64,000 bases of DNA from Actinomycetota bacterium (GTDB lineage: Bacteria > Actinomycetota > Acidimicrobiia > Acidimicrobiales > Ilumatobacteraceae): positions 1 to 64,000 of the forward strand of contig VGAK01000002.1 in NCBI GenBank assembly GCA_016870775.1, given 5' to 3'. A program made the position numbers and the translations under genes. Below are positions 9,765-18,125 of the stretch, in pieces. The notes under the pieces are model-generated. The model did no database searches and was not told the DNA's origin. It worked only from the letters and a program-made list of their open reading frames with translations. The first letter of the stretch is position 1, and every line of letters starts with the position of its first letter.

Positions 9765-10048
9765 GCCGACCCATGGCAGAGACAACCGAGACCGCCGAGC
9801 GCAGTGCGCGCAAGGTGCGGGAGGGCACAGTCGTGTCCGACAAGATGAACCAGACGGTCGTCGTGGCCGTCGTGGAGCGCGTGCGCCACGCCAAGTACGA
9901 CAAGTTCGTGCTGCGCACCAAGAAGCTCTACGCGCACGACGAGAAGAACGACGCCAAGGTCGGCGACCGCGTGCGGGTCATGGAGACGCGCCCGATGTCG
10001 AAGACCAAGCGCTGGCGGATCGTCGAGATCCTGGAGCGTGCGAAGTGA
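9761..10048 (+). CDS. rpsQ: 30S ribosomal protein S17
   Basis: 95 residues from GTG 9761 (GTGA overlap with rpmC); ATG 9773 is an alternative giving 91. [20 protein letters not shown] and the [18 protein letters not shown] region are typical S17. It binds the 5' domain of 16S rRNA. The end overlaps the GTG of rplN by 4 nt. Confidence 0.96.
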   Translation: MSRPMAETTETAERSARKVREGTVVSDKMNQTVVVAVVERVRHAKYDKFVLRTKKLYAHDEKNDAKVGDRVRVMETRPMSKTKRWRIVEILERAK

Positions 10049-10413
10049 TCCAGCAAGAGTCCCGCCTCCGAGTCGCCGACAACAGCGGAGCCAAGGAGGT
10101 CCTCGTCATCAAGGTCCTCGGCGGGACCCGTCGCCGCTACGCATCGATCGGTGACGTCTTCATCGGAACCGTCAAGGATGCGATCCCCGGCACCGGCGTC
10201 AAGAAGGGTGAGGTCGTGCGCTGCGTGGTGGTGCGCGTCAAGAAGGAGAAGCGCCGTCCCGACGGCAGTTACATCCGGTTCGACGAGAATGCGGCCGTCC
10301 TCATCAAGGAGGATCTCACTCCCCGCGGAACCCGCATCTTCGGTCCGGTGGGCCGCGAGCTGCGCGACAAGAAATTCATGAGGATCGTCTCGCTTGCCCC
10401 GGAGGTGCTGTGA
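10045..10413 (+). CDS. rplN: 50S ribosomal protein L14
   Basis: Exactly 122 residues, the standard length, from GTG 10045. [20 protein letters not shown] and the [16 protein letters not shown] end are diagnostic. L14 lies at the subunit interface with L19 and is the RsfS silencing-factor target. It overlaps both neighbours by 4 nt, so translation is tightly coupled. Confidence 0.98.
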   Translation: MIQQESRLRVADNSGAKEVLVIKVLGGTRRRYASIGDVFIGTVKDAIPGTGVKKGEVVRCVVVRVKKEKRRPDGSYIRFDENAAVLIKEDLTPRGTRIFGPVGRELRDKKFMRIVSLAPEVL

Positions 10414-10415
10414 TC

Positions 10416-10718
10416 ATGAAGTTGCGCAAGGGAGACACGGTGAAGGTGATCGCCGGCAAGGACATCAACAGGGAGGGCGAGGTCCTCGAGATCCTGCCCG
10501 ACGAGAACAAGGTGGTCGTGCAGGGTGTCAACGTGGTGAAGCGCCACACGAAGGCGCGCAGCGCGACCCAGAAGGCCGACATCATCGAGAAGGCGATGCC
10601 CATCGACGCCTCGAACGTGATGTTCGTGCACAAGGGCAAGCCGACAAGGCTCGGCTACAAGGTCAAGAGCGATGGCACGAAAGTGCGTGTCGCCAAGAAG
10701 ACGGGGGATGAAGTCTGA
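10416..10718 (+). CDS. rplX: 50S ribosomal protein L24
   Basis: 100 residues from ATG 10416, chosen over GTG 10410 because GGAGGTG (10401-10407) then has normal spacing and the protein begins [16 protein letters not shown] like other L24 proteins. The KOW motif ([19 protein letters not shown]) is present. L24 starts 50S assembly. The stop shares a base with the rplE ATG. Confidence 0.96.
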   Translation: MKLRKGDTVKVIAGKDINREGEVLEILPDENKVVVQGVNVVKRHTKARSATQKADIIEKAMPIDASNVMFVHKGKPTRLGYKVKSDGTKVRVAKKTGDEV

Positions 10719-11341
10719 TGACGACAACGACCGCTCCGCGCCTGCGCACCAGGTACAACTCCGAGATCCGGGCCCAGTTGCTCGCGTCCCTCGGTCTGGC
10801 AAACCCCATGCAGGTGCCCACACTCGACAAGATCGTGATCAACATGGGTGTCGGCAGGGCCACCCAGCAGCCCTCACTGCTCGAGGGTGCCGTGGCCGAC
10901 CTCACCGCCATCTCGGGCCAGAAGCCCGTGGTGACCAAGTCGCGCGACTCGATCGCGGGATTCAAGTTGCGCGAGGACCAGGCAATCGGATGCAAGGTGA
11001 CACTCCGCGGCGACCGCATGTGGGAGTTCTTCGACCGCCTCGTGTCGATCGCGATCCCGCGCATCCGCGACTTCCGCGGCCTGCCGGCCCATTCCTGGGA
11101 CGGCCGTGGCAACTACACGTTCGGACTCGCGGAGCAGACCGTGTTCCCTGAGATCGACTACGACAAGATCGATGCTCCGCGCGGCATGGACATCACGATC
11201 GTGACGACTGCCGCGACCGACGAGCAGGGCCGTGCCCTGCTGGATGCGTTCGGATTCCCGTTCAAGCGCGGCAACGAGGGCGGCTCCGCCCCGCGCCGCA
11301 AGGCGAGCCCCCGTGGACCGGTCCGCGGTGGCAAGAAGTAG
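10718..11341 (+). CDS. rplE: 50S ribosomal protein L5
   Basis: 207 residues. The core matches L5 ([32 protein letters not shown]). It binds 5S rRNA and contacts the P-site tRNA. A basic tail of about 20 residues rich in Arg, Pro and Gly follows the normal end and makes it longer than the common 180-residue form. It starts at ATG 10718, overlapping rplX by 1 nt. Confidence 0.97.
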   Translation: MTTTTAPRLRTRYNSEIRAQLLASLGLANPMQVPTLDKIVINMGVGRATQQPSLLEGAVADLTAISGQKPVVTKSRDSIAGFKLREDQAIGCKVTLRGDRMWEFFDRLVSIAIPRIRDFRGLPAHSWDGRGNYTFGLAEQTVFPEIDYDKIDAPRGMDITIVTTAATDEQGRALLDAFGFPFKRGNEGGSAPRRKASPRGPVRGGKK

Positions 11342-11349
11342 GTGACCAA

Positions 11350-11535
11350 GTGGCCAAGAAGTCTCTGATCAACAAGGCGAACGCGAAGCCCAAGTTCAAG
11401 GTTCGCGCCTACACCCGCTGCCGCAAGTGCGGCCGCGCCCGTTCGGTGTACCGCAAGTTCGGCCTGTGCCGCGTCTGCCTCCGTGAGATGGTCCACGCGG
11501 GGGAGATCCCCGGCGTGACGAAGGCGAGCTGGTGA
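11350..11535 (+). CDS. rpsZ: 30S ribosomal protein S14, zinc-binding type Z
   Basis: 61 residues from GTG 11350, the short S14 form. Two Cys pairs, CRKCGRARS and CRVCLREM, form the zinc ribbon. Type Z is the usual form in the spc operon of Gram-positives; the longer zinc-free paralogue is not in this window. It belongs to the 30S head. Confidence 0.97.
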   Translation: MAKKSLINKANAKPKFKVRAYTRCRKCGRARSVYRKFGLCRVCLREMVHAGEIPGVTKASW

Positions 11536-11544
11536 GGTAGCGAC

Positions 11545-11946
11545 ATGATGACCGATCCGATCGCCGACATGCTCACCCGCATCCGCAACGCGAACACCGC
11601 GCTGAAGGAGACCGTGGTGATGCCCTCCTCGAAGCAGAAGGTGGCTCTCGCCGAGATCCTCAAGAAGGAGGGCTACATAGCCGACTATGCCGTGGCGCCC
11701 TCGCGCAAGGGGCCCGGCAACGAGCTCACCGTCCAGATGAAGTACTCCGACGACCGCCATCGCACGATCAGCGGCCTGACGAGGGTGTCGACCCCGGGTC
11801 TGCGCGTGTACCGCTCCTCCAAGCAGGTCCCGCGCGTGCTCGGCGGCCTCGGCGTCGCCGTCCTGTCCACCAGCCACGGGCTCATGACCGACCGCGAGGC
11901 GCGCAAGCGCAAGGTCGGGGGCGAAGTCCTCTGTTTCGTCTGGTGA
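11545..11946 (+). CDS. rpsH: 30S ribosomal protein S8
   Basis: 133 residues: [16 protein letters not shown] at the start and the signature [21 protein letters not shown] at the end. It binds the central domain of 16S rRNA and in E. coli represses the spc operon. Two adjacent ATG codons occur (11545, 11548); GAGGTAG lies upstream. Confidence 0.98.
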   Translation: MMTDPIADMLTRIRNANTALKETVVMPSSKQKVALAEILKKEGYIADYAVAPSRKGPGNELTVQMKYSDDRHRTISGLTRVSTPGLRVYRSSKQVPRVLGGLGVAVLSTSHGLMTDREARKRKVGGEVLCFVW

Positions 11947-11962
11947 CCGGGAGGTAGTCGAC

Positions 11963-12502
11963 ATGTCACGAATCGGAAGAAGCCCCATCTCGATCCCGTC
12001 CGGGGTCGACGTCTCGATCGCGGGGAACACCGTCACCGTCAAGGGCCCGAAGGGCACCCTGACGCGCGAGATCCCCGGGGGGATCAGCGTGCGCAAGCAC
12101 GACTCGACGGTCCTCGTCGAGCGCCCGAACGACGAGCGCCAGAGCCGCTCGCTGCACGGGCTGTCGCGCACGCTCGTCAACAACATGGTCGTGGGCGTGA
12201 CCGAGGGGTTCGCCAAGGAGCTCGAGATCGTCGGTGTGGGGTACCGCGCCGAGACCCAGGGCCAGAATCTGCGCCTCGCGCTCGGGTTCTCCCACCCGGT
12301 GATCGTGCCCGCGCCCGACGGCATCACCTTCGAGGTGCCCGCCCAGACCCGCGTGATCGTGAGGGGCATCGACAAGGAGCTCGTCGGCCAAGTGGCCGCC
12401 GACATCCGCTCGATCCGCCGGCCCGAGCCATACAAGGGCAAGGGCGTGCGATACCTGGACGAGCGCGTCCTCCGCAAGGCCGGCAAGACGGGGAAGAAGT
12501 AG
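11963..12502 (+). CDS. rplF: 50S ribosomal protein L6
   Basis: 179 residues. [16 protein letters not shown] and the C-terminal signature [16 protein letters not shown] are L6. It is near the sarcin-ricin loop and the factor-binding site. GGGAGGTAG precedes ATG 11963 at good distance. The gene is normal in length and order. Confidence 0.98.
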   Translation: MSRIGRSPISIPSGVDVSIAGNTVTVKGPKGTLTREIPGGISVRKHDSTVLVERPNDERQSRSLHGLSRTLVNNMVVGVTEGFAKELEIVGVGYRAETQGQNLRLALGFSHPVIVPAPDGITFEVPAQTRVIVRGIDKELVGQVAADIRSIRRPEPYKGKGVRYLDERVLRKAGKTGKK

Positions 12503-12507
12503 GAACA

Positions 12508-12873
12508 ATGCCCAACATCGCAAAGATCCGTCGCGAGCAGCGCATCCGACGCCACCGCCGCGTGCGCAAGAAGATCCGTGGCACCGCGGCACGCCCGCGC
12601 CTCGCGGTCCACCGCACCAACAAGCACTTCAACATGCAACTCATCGATGATGACGCTGGCCACACCATCGCGGCTGCGTCGTCCGTCGAGGCCGACATGC
12701 GCGGTGCCAGCGGTTCCACCGTCGAGGCGGCCTCCAAGGTCGGGCAGTTGATCGCCGAGCGCGCCAAGGCCGCAGGGATCACTGCCGTCGTTTTCGACCG
12801 TGGCGGGTACGCCTACCACGGACGTGTCGCCGCGGCCGCCGAGGCCGCGCGCGGAGCAGGACTGGAGTTCTGA
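12508..12873 (+). CDS. rplR: 50S ribosomal protein L18
   Basis: 121 residues with a basic N-terminus ([15 protein letters not shown]) and the conserved [19 protein letters not shown] and [14 protein letters not shown]18 carries 5S rRNA into the 50S subunit together with L5. The stop shares a base with the rpsE start. Confidence 0.97.
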   Translation: MPNIAKIRREQRIRRHRRVRKKIRGTAARPRLAVHRTNKHFNMQLIDDDAGHTIAAASSVEADMRGASGSTVEAASKVGQLIAERAKAAGITAVVFDRGGYAYHGRVAAAAEAARGAGLEF

Positions 12874-13463
12874 TGAGCAACACAACGAATGCCGCCGGCG
12901 CCCCGGGCGCGGCACCCGAGCCGGGTGCGCTCCGCGAGTCGCGCGTGATCCACATCAACCGGGTCGCCAAGGTCGTCCAGGGCGGTCGTCGCTTCTCGTT
13001 CACCGCGCTCGTCGTGGTGGGTGACGGCAATGGTCGGGTGGGTCTCGGCTACGGCAAGGCCAAGGAAGTCCCGCTCGCGATCCAGAAGGGGACCGAGGAG
13101 GCCAAACGCAACATGTTCGATGTCGCATTGGCCGGTTCGACCATCACGCACCCGATCCTGGGCATCTCCGGTGCCGGTCGTGTGCTGCTCAAGCCCGCCG
13201 CCCCCGGTACGGGAGTCATCGCCGGGGGTGCCGCCCGCGTCATCCTCGAGGAGGCCGGCATCCACGACGTGCTCGCCAAGTCGCTCGGCTCGGCGAACCA
13301 CATCAACGTCGCGCGCGCCACGATCGAGGGACTCAAGCAGCTGCAGCGTCCCGACGTGGTTGCAAAGCGTCGGGGGATCCCGGTCGACTCCTTCGCGCCC
13401 AAGGGGATGTTGAAGGCCTACAACGACCGCAAGCGGGCCGCCGCCACGGGGGAGGTGCACTGA
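12873..13463 (+). CDS. rpsE: 30S ribosomal protein S5
   Basis: 196 residues. The double-stranded RNA-binding region ([20 protein letters not shown]) and the signature [17 protein letters not shown] are clear. S5 is at the mRNA entry and affects decoding fidelity. A low-complexity N-terminus of about 20 residues ([16 protein letters not shown]) precedes the core. rpmD follows after 1 nt. Confidence 0.98.
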   Translation: MSNTTNAAGAPGAAPEPGALRESRVIHINRVAKVVQGGRRFSFTALVVVGDGNGRVGLGYGKAKEVPLAIQKGTEEAKRNMFDVALAGSTITHPILGISGAGRVLLKPAAPGTGVIAGGAARVILEEAGIHDVLAKSLGSANHINVARATIEGLKQLQRPDVVAKRRGIPVDSFAPKGMLKAYNDRKRAAATGEVH

Positions 13464-13464
13464 G

Positions 13465-13650
13465 ATGGCCAAGACCATCACCGTCACCCTTCGCCGGTCG
13501 CGCATCAGCGAAAAGCCCAAGAACCGCGGGACTCTGCGTGCGCTCGGTCTGCGCAAGATCGGCGACACCAATGTGCTGCCCGACCGTCCCGAGATCCGCG
13601 GGATGATTGCCCGGGTGCCCCATCTCATCGACATCGAGGAGAACGATTGA
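13465..13650 (+). CDS. rpmD: 50S ribosomal protein L30
   Basis: 61 residues, normal for bacterial L30: TITVTLRRSRISEKPKNRGTL, then LRKIGDTNVLPDRPEIRGM. It is a non-essential part of the 50S surface in some bacteria. It starts at ATG 13465 directly after rpsE, and its end overlaps the possible TTG start of rplO. Confidence 0.96.
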   Translation: MAKTITVTLRRSRISEKPKNRGTLRALGLRKIGDTNVLPDRPEIRGMIARVPHLIDIEEND

Positions 13651-13652
13651 TC

Positions 13653-14138
13653 ATGCGCGTACACGAACTCGCACCCGCACCGGGCAGCACGAAGCGCCGC
13701 AAGCGCGTCGGTCGCGGCATCGGTGGCAAGGGTGGCAAGACCGCTGGCCGAGGCACGAAGGGTCAGTACGCCCGCAACACCGTCGCGCGCGGTTTCGAGG
13801 GGGGCCAGATGCCCCTCAAGCAGCGCGTGCCGAAGTTGAAGGGCTTCAACAACCCGTTCCGCGTGGAGTACTACGCGGTGAACCTCGACTCGCTCTCCCA
13901 ACTCGGCCTCGCCGAGGTCACACCCGAGATCCTCGTGGCACGGGGTGTCGCCCACAAGGGCACGCTCGTCAAGGTGCTCGCCCGGGGCGAGATCTCGATC
14001 CCGGTCAAGGTGTCGGCGCATGCGGTGTCCAAGGCGGCCGAGCGCGCGATCGTGGCAGCCGGTGGATCGGTCATCCTGATCCCGCTGCCGCACAAGGTGC
14101 GCCCCCCCGCCAAGGGCAACCAGTTCACCAACCGCTGA
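13653..14138 (+). CDS. rplO: 50S ribosomal protein L15
   Basis: 161 residues from ATG 13653; TTG 13647, which overlaps the rpmD stop, is an alternative. LAPAPGSTKRRKRVGRGIGG and GFEGGQMPLKQRVPKLKGF identify L15, which helps late 50S assembly. A 7-bp GC hairpin (14147-14164) follows in the gap before secY. Confidence 0.97.
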   Translation: MRVHELAPAPGSTKRRKRVGRGIGGKGGKTAGRGTKGQYARNTVARGFEGGQMPLKQRVPKLKGFNNPFRVEYYAVNLDSLSQLGLAEVTPEILVARGVAHKGTLVKVLARGEISIPVKVSAHAVSKAAERAIVAAGGSVILIPLPHKVRPPAKGNQFTNR

Positions 14139-14146
14139 CCCGGGTT

Positions 14147-14164
14147 CCCGCCGTCATCGGCGGG
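14147..14164 (+). terminator. GC hairpin between rplO and secY
   Basis: CCCGCCG-TCAT-CGGCGGG, a 7-bp perfect stem with a 4-nt loop and no T-tract. It could lower transcription into secY or stabilise the mRNA end. Confidence 0.4.
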
Positions 14165-14211
14165 TCGGGACCGCGGCTCGACAGAGACATCAGAGACGCA
14201 AGGAGACGGAA

Positions 14212-15531
14212 GTGTTCGGCAACGTCGGCAACATCTTCAGGGTCGAGGACCTCCGCAGGAAGGTCTTCTTCACGCTCCTGATGATCCTCGTCTACCGCTT
14301 CGGGTCCGCGCTCCGGGTGCCCGGCGTCGACGCTGGTGCCGTCGCGCAGCTGCGCGAGGCGGCCAACTCCCAGGGAGCACTGGGGTTCCTGAACCTTTTC
14401 TCGGGCGGCGCGTTCGGCTCGTTCTCGATCTTCGCGCTCGGGATCATGCCCTACATCACCGCCAGCATCATCATGCAGGTGCTCAACGTCGTCATCCCGA
14501 AGCTCCAGGAGTGGCAGGAGATGGGCGCAGTCGGTCAGCGCAAGATCACCCAGACCACCCGATACGTGGCGATCGCAATCGCGCTGCTCCAGGGCGCCGG
14601 TCTCACCTTCATATTCGGCCAGGGGAATGGCTCGGCCTTCCTCGGCGCGGCCGCGCAGGCACCCGACGTGGTGCTGCTCGATCCGTTCATGCCGCGCGCG
14701 CTGCTCGTGATACCGACACTCGTGGCGGGAACGGCGCTGCTGATGTGGGTCGGCGAGTTGATCAGCCAGCGGGGCATCTCCAACGGCATGTCTGTGCTCA
14801 TCTTCGCCTCCGTGGTGTCGGGTCTGCCCTACAGCTACTACTCGATCCTGCAGGCCAAGAAGTTCATCATCTTCGGGATCCTCGTGGCGGTGTCGCTCGG
14901 CATCCTCGCCGCGGTCGTGCGCGTGGAACTCGGACAGCGCCGCATCCCCGTCACCTTCGCCAAGCGCCAGGTGGGGCGTCGCATGACCGGCGGGCAGAAC
15001 ACCTACATCCCGCTCAAGGTCAACCAGGCCGGTGTCGTCCCGATCATCTTCGCCTCGTCGGTGCTGCTGCTGCCGGTGCTGTTCTCGAACATGCTCGGTA
15101 GTGCCGAGGGATGGCGCGGGTCGATCGCCGGGTTCGTGAACGACTTCCTGGTGAACAGCCAGAACCTGGTGTACATCGTCGGCTTCTTCCTGCTCATCGT
15201 CGCCTTCGCGTACTTCTACAACTCGATCGCCTTCGACCCGGTGCGCCAGGCCGACCAGCTGCGCAAACAGGGTGGTTTCATCCCCGGCATCCGCCCGGGA
15301 CCGCAGACCGAGGGCTACTTCGCGAAGACCGTGAACCGCATCACCCTGCCCGGCGCCCTCTTCGTCGCCTTCATCGCGATCCTCCCCTACATCATCTTGT
15401 GGGCGGGCGACGTGCAGTCGTTCCCGTTCGCGGGGACCACCGTGCTCATCGCGGTGGGCGTGGCACTGGAGTTGATGCGCCAGATCGACAGCCAGTTGAT
15501 GTTGCGCAACTACGAGGGCTTCCTGAAGTGA
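14212..15531 (+). CDS. secY: Protein translocase subunit SecY
   Basis: 439 residues, ten membrane spans, GTG start at 14212 after AAGGAGACGG. RVPGVDAGAVAQLREAA is the plug region. GGAFGSFSIFALGIMPYITASI is split across the second and third spans, and the cytoplasmic loop KRQVGRRMTGGQNTYIPLKV is typical. SecY is the channel of SecYEG and takes proteins across or into the membrane. It is followed by adk as in other bacteria. Confidence 0.98.
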   Translation: MFGNVGNIFRVEDLRRKVFFTLLMILVYRFGSALRVPGVDAGAVAQLREAANSQGALGFLNLFSGGAFGSFSIFALGIMPYITASIIMQVLNVVIPKLQEWQEMGAVGQRKITQTTRYVAIAIALLQGAGLTFIFGQGNGSAFLGAAAQAPDVVLLDPFMPRALLVIPTLVAGTALLMWVGELISQRGISNGMSVLIFASVVSGLPYSYYSILQAKKFIIFGILVAVSLGILAAVVRVELGQRRIPVTFAKRQVGRRMTGGQNTYIPLKVNQAGVVPIIFASSVLLLPVLFSNMLGSAEGWRGSIAGFVNDFLVNSQNLVYIVGFFLLIVAFAYFYNSIAFDPVRQADQLRKQGGFIPGIRPGPQTEGYFAKTVNRITLPGALFVAFIAILPYIILWAGDVQSFPFAGTTVLIAVGVALELMRQIDSQLMLRNYEGFLK

Positions 15532-15556
15532 GGGTTCCCCTCGGGGGATAATCGCG

Positions 15557-16213
15557 ATGATTCCGGGAGTTCGTCTCGTCATCCTCGGGCGCCAGGGTTC
15601 GGGGAAGGGCACGCAGTGCGTGCGCCTGTCCCGTCACTTCGTGGTTCCCCACATATCGACCGGGGACATGCTGCGTGCGGCCGTGCGCGAGGGAACGCCG
15701 CTCGGCAAGTCCGCCAAGGCCGTCACCGATGCCGGTGGACTGGTGAACGACGAGATCATGATCGGGCTGGTGCGCGAACGACTGTCGGCCGAGGATGCGC
15801 ACGAGCGCGGTTTCATCCTGGACGGGTTCCCGCGCACCGTGACCCAGGCGCTCGCTCTCGACGAGATCGGCGGTGACCGAGGAGTGGAATTGGCGATCGA
15901 TTTGGAGGTGCCCCGCGAGGTCGTGCTCTCGCGGCTCCTGGCCCGCCGCGTCTGCCGCGACTGCGGGGCGAACTATCAAGCCACCGGACGGGACCCGCGG
16001 CCGTGGATCTGCGACAACTGCGGGGGAGACGTGGTCCAGCGGGACGACGACACAACCGAGGCCATCAACAACCGCCTCGACCTCTACGAGACCCAGACCC
16101 AACCCCTGATCGAGTACTACGGGCGCTCCTCCCGGATGGTCGCGGTCGGGGGGACGGGGACCCCCGACGAGGTCTTCGATCGGCTCACCCGGGCGGTGGA
16201 AACGACGAGATGA
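15557..16213 (+). CDS. adk: Adenylate kinase
   Basis: 218 residues of the long-LID type. The P-loop is [11 protein letters not shown] (residues 11-21, Gln where Pro is common), DGFPRT is present, and the LID carries two Cys pairs ([16 protein letters not shown]), the zinc-binding form. It catalyses ATP + AMP to 2 ADP. GATAAT lies 4 nt before ATG 15557, so an internal promoter is possible. No map gene follows. Confidence 0.96.
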   Translation: MIPGVRLVILGRQGSGKGTQCVRLSRHFVVPHISTGDMLRAAVREGTPLGKSAKAVTDAGGLVNDEIMIGLVRERLSAEDAHERGFILDGFPRTVTQALALDEIGGDRGVELAIDLEVPREVVLSRLLARRVCRDCGANYQATGRDPRPWICDNCGGDVVQRDDDTTEAINNRLDLYETQTQPLIEYYGRSSRMVAVGGTGTPDEVFDRLTRAVETTR

Positions 16214-16252
16214 CCCGGGGATCTCCCACTTGGGACCGGTCCGGGCCGCCGA

Positions 16253-16258
16253 TAGCCT
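16253..16258 (+). promoter_or_regulatory. Possible -10 box of infA
   Basis: TAGCCT at 16253-16258, in the 110-bp gap after adk. Transcription from about 16265 would give infA a leader of about 60 nt containing the hairpin at 16288-16303. Confidence 0.35.
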
Positions 16259-16287
16259 CGTTTCTCGTCCCTGTGGCTGGTCGCCGC

Positions 16288-16303
16288 GGGGACTGTCGTC
16301 CCC
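16288..16303 (+). other. Leader hairpin before infA
   Basis: GGGGAC-TGTC-GTCCCC, a 6-bp perfect stem with a 4-nt loop. It ends 8 nt before the AAGGAG ribosome-binding site of infA. Confidence 0.5.
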
Positions 16304-16323
16304 CGGGACCGAAGGAGACCGTT

Positions 16324-16548
16324 CTGGCAAAGCCCAAGGAAGATGCGATCGTGCTCGAGGGCACGATTCTCGAGTCGCTCCCGAACGCCATGTTCAGGGT
16401 CGAGCTCGAGAACGGGCACAAGGTGCTCGCGCACATTTCGGGCAAGATGCGCATGCACTACATCCGCATCCTCCCCGGCGACAAAGTCCAGGTCGAGTTG
16501 ACCCCGTACGACCTCACCCGGGGTCGCATCACATACAGGTTCAAGTGA
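16324..16548 (+). CDS. infA: Translation initiation factor IF-1 (apparent CTG start)
   Basis: 74 residues. From codon 2 the protein reads [20 protein letters not shown], the standard IF-1 N-terminus that normally follows Met, and it ends GRITYRFK. The codon in the Met position is CTG (16324-16326). AAGGAG at 16312-16317 is a textbook SD 6 nt upstream. The nearest in-frame ATG lies far upstream inside adk, and an upstream GTG would add an unrelated Arg/Gly/Pro segment. IF-1 blocks the A site during initiation. A leader hairpin lies just before the SD, so unusual translational control is likely. Confidence 0.93.
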   Translation: MAKPKEDAIVLEGTILESLPNAMFRVELENGHKVLAHISGKMRMHYIRILPGDKVQVELTPYDLTRGRITYRFK

Positions 16549-16555
16549 GAGCAGC

Positions 16556-16669
16556 ATGAAGGTACGCCCGAGCGTCAAGAAAATCTGCGAGAAGTGCAAG
16601 GTCGTCCGTCGCCACGGGCGCGTGATGGTCATATGCGAGAACCCCCGGCACAAGCAGCGCCAGGGCTGA
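16556..16669 (+). CDS. rpmJ: 50S ribosomal protein L36
   Basis: 37 residues: [20 protein letters not shown], then [13 protein letters not shown]. The C-X2-C, C and H zinc ligands are all present, so this is the zinc-containing form. ATG 16556 lies 7 nt after infA. It is a very small 50S protein near the factor-binding site, and the infA-rpmJ-rpsM order is standard. Confidence 0.98.
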   Translation: MKVRPSVKKICEKCKVVRRHGRVMVICENPRHKQRQG

Positions 16670-16703
16670 GAACGAAACGACACGATCGAGGACACCCACA
16701 GTC

Positions 16704-17081
16704 ATGGCAAGAATTTCCGGCATCGACATCCCGCGCGAGAAGCGGCTCGAGATCGCCCTCACGTACGTCTTTGGTATCGGCCGTCCCACCGCCAAGCGCA
16801 TCTGCGAGTTGACGGGGCTCGATGCAAGCACCCGCGTGCGCGACCTGACAGAGGACGAATTGAACCGCATCCGCGCATGGATCGACCAGAACATCACGGT
16901 CGAGGGTGACCTGCGCCGCGACGTGCAGCAGGACATCAAGCGCAAGGTCGAGATCGGCTGTCTCCAGGGGGTGCGCCACCGCAAGGGCCTGCCCGTGCGT
17001 GGGCAGCGCACGCACACCAACGCGCGCACCCGCAAGGGACCGAAAAAGACCGTTGCCAACAAGAAGAAGGCAGTGAGGTAA
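16704..17081 (+). CDS. rpsM: 30S ribosomal protein S13
   Basis: 125 residues. [20 protein letters not shown] and the signature [19 protein letters not shown] are S13. It forms intersubunit bridges B1a and B1b and contacts the P-site tRNA through its basic tail. It begins at ATG 16704 and is followed after 5 nt by rpsK. Confidence 0.98.
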   Translation: MARISGIDIPREKRLEIALTYVFGIGRPTAKRICELTGLDASTRVRDLTEDELNRIRAWIDQNITVEGDLRRDVQQDIKRKVEIGCLQGVRHRKGLPVRGQRTHTNARTRKGPKKTVANKKKAVR

Positions 17082-17086
17082 CTCCG

Positions 17087-17485
17087 ATGGCCAAGTCACA
17101 GGCGGGCGGCCGCCGTCCCCGCAAGCGCGAGCGCAAGAACGTCACGGCCGGTGTAGTCCACATCAAGAGCTCGTTCAACAACACGATCGTGTCGATCACC
17201 GACACCGAGGGCAACGTCATCGCATGGGCCTCCTCCGGTGGCGTGGGCTTCAAGGGCTCGCGCAAGTCGACCCCCTTCGCGGCCCAGATGGCCGCCGAGA
17301 AGGCCGCCAAGGCCGCGATGGAGCACGGTCTGCGTCGTGCCGAGGTGCACGTGAAGGGCCCGGGTTCGGGTCGCGACACCGCACTGCGCTCGATCCAGAA
17401 CGCGGGCATCGAGGTTTCCGGTATCAAGGACGTGACGCCGGTGCCGCACAACGGCTGTCGCCGTCCGAAGCGGGCGAGGAGCTGA
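17087..17485 (+). CDS. rpsK: 30S ribosomal protein S11
   Basis: 132 residues: [16 protein letters not shown], the signature [20 protein letters not shown], and the end [14 protein letters not shown]11 forms the platform and the mRNA exit channel with S7 and S18. ATG 17087 follows rpsM, and rpsD starts 2 nt after its stop. Confidence 0.98.
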   Translation: MAKSQAGGRRPRKRERKNVTAGVVHIKSSFNNTIVSITDTEGNVIAWASSGGVGFKGSRKSTPFAAQMAAEKAAKAAMEHGLRRAEVHVKGPGSGRDTALRSIQNAGIEVSGIKDVTPVPHNGCRRPKRARS

Positions 17486-17487
17486 CG

Positions 17488-18099
17488 ATGGCGCGCTACA
17501 CCGGACCGAGGGTGCGCGTCTCGCGTCGCCTGAGCACCAACATCTTCGAGAATCCCAAGGGTTCCCGCGCCCTCGACCGTCGTCCGTTCCCCCCGGGTGC
17601 GCACGGTCGCACGCGTCGGCGCGGACAGGGCAGCGAATACCTGGCCCAGATGCAGGAGAAGCAGAAGGCCAAGTACATCTACGGCGTGCTGGAGCGCCAG
17701 TTCCGTCGCACCTACGAGGAGGCCACTCGCCTCCAAGGCCCGACCGGCGAGAACCTGCTGCGTCTCCTCGAGCAGCGCCTCGACAACGTGGTGTTCCGCG
17801 CCGGGTGGGCCTCGACGCGTCCGCAGGCCCGTCAGTTCGTCTCTCACGGCCTGATCCAGGTGGACGGCAAGCGTGTCGATGTCGCGTCGTACCGCGTGCG
17901 CCGCGGAGACGTCGTCTCGCTGTCTCCCAGGGCGGCCCAGATGATCCAGATCCAGCACAACATCGACACCCTCGACCGTCCACTCGTCGGCTGGCTCGAG
18001 GGTGGTGACAAGCAGGTCACCGTGCGCGACCTGCCCCAGCGCGACCACATCGACGTGCCCGTTCGCGAGCAGCTCATCGTCGAGCTCTACTCGAAGTAA
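17488..18099 (+). CDS. rpsD: 30S ribosomal protein S4 (zinc-free type)
   Basis: 203 residues from ATG 17488. The N-terminus has no Cys residues, so the zinc-finger found in some S4 proteins is absent. LLRLLEQRLDNVVFRAGWAS and ARQFVSHGLIQVDGKRV form the S4 RNA-binding fold. It starts 30S assembly at the five-way junction and in E. coli represses the alpha operon. Confidence 0.97.
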   Translation: MARYTGPRVRVSRRLSTNIFENPKGSRALDRRPFPPGAHGRTRRRGQGSEYLAQMQEKQKAKYIYGVLERQFRRTYEEATRLQGPTGENLLRLLEQRLDNVVFRAGWASTRPQARQFVSHGLIQVDGKRVDVASYRVRRGDVVSLSPRAAQMIQIQHNIDTLDRPLVGWLEGGDKQVTVRDLPQRDHIDVPVREQLIVELYSK

Positions 18100-18125
18100 T
18101 CCCGGACACCCCACAGGAGCCCACC

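Noticed and set aside
11158-12915. 585-codon minus-strand open frame inside the spc operon
   Set aside because: Entirely antisense to rplE-rplR, all of which are certain; no start signals or domains.
16003-16548. A 181-codon gene starting inside adk and ending with IF-1
   Set aside because: The upstream part is a different frame of adk and encodes no IF-1 feature; the SD at 16312 and the conserved IF-1 N-terminus point to the CTG start.
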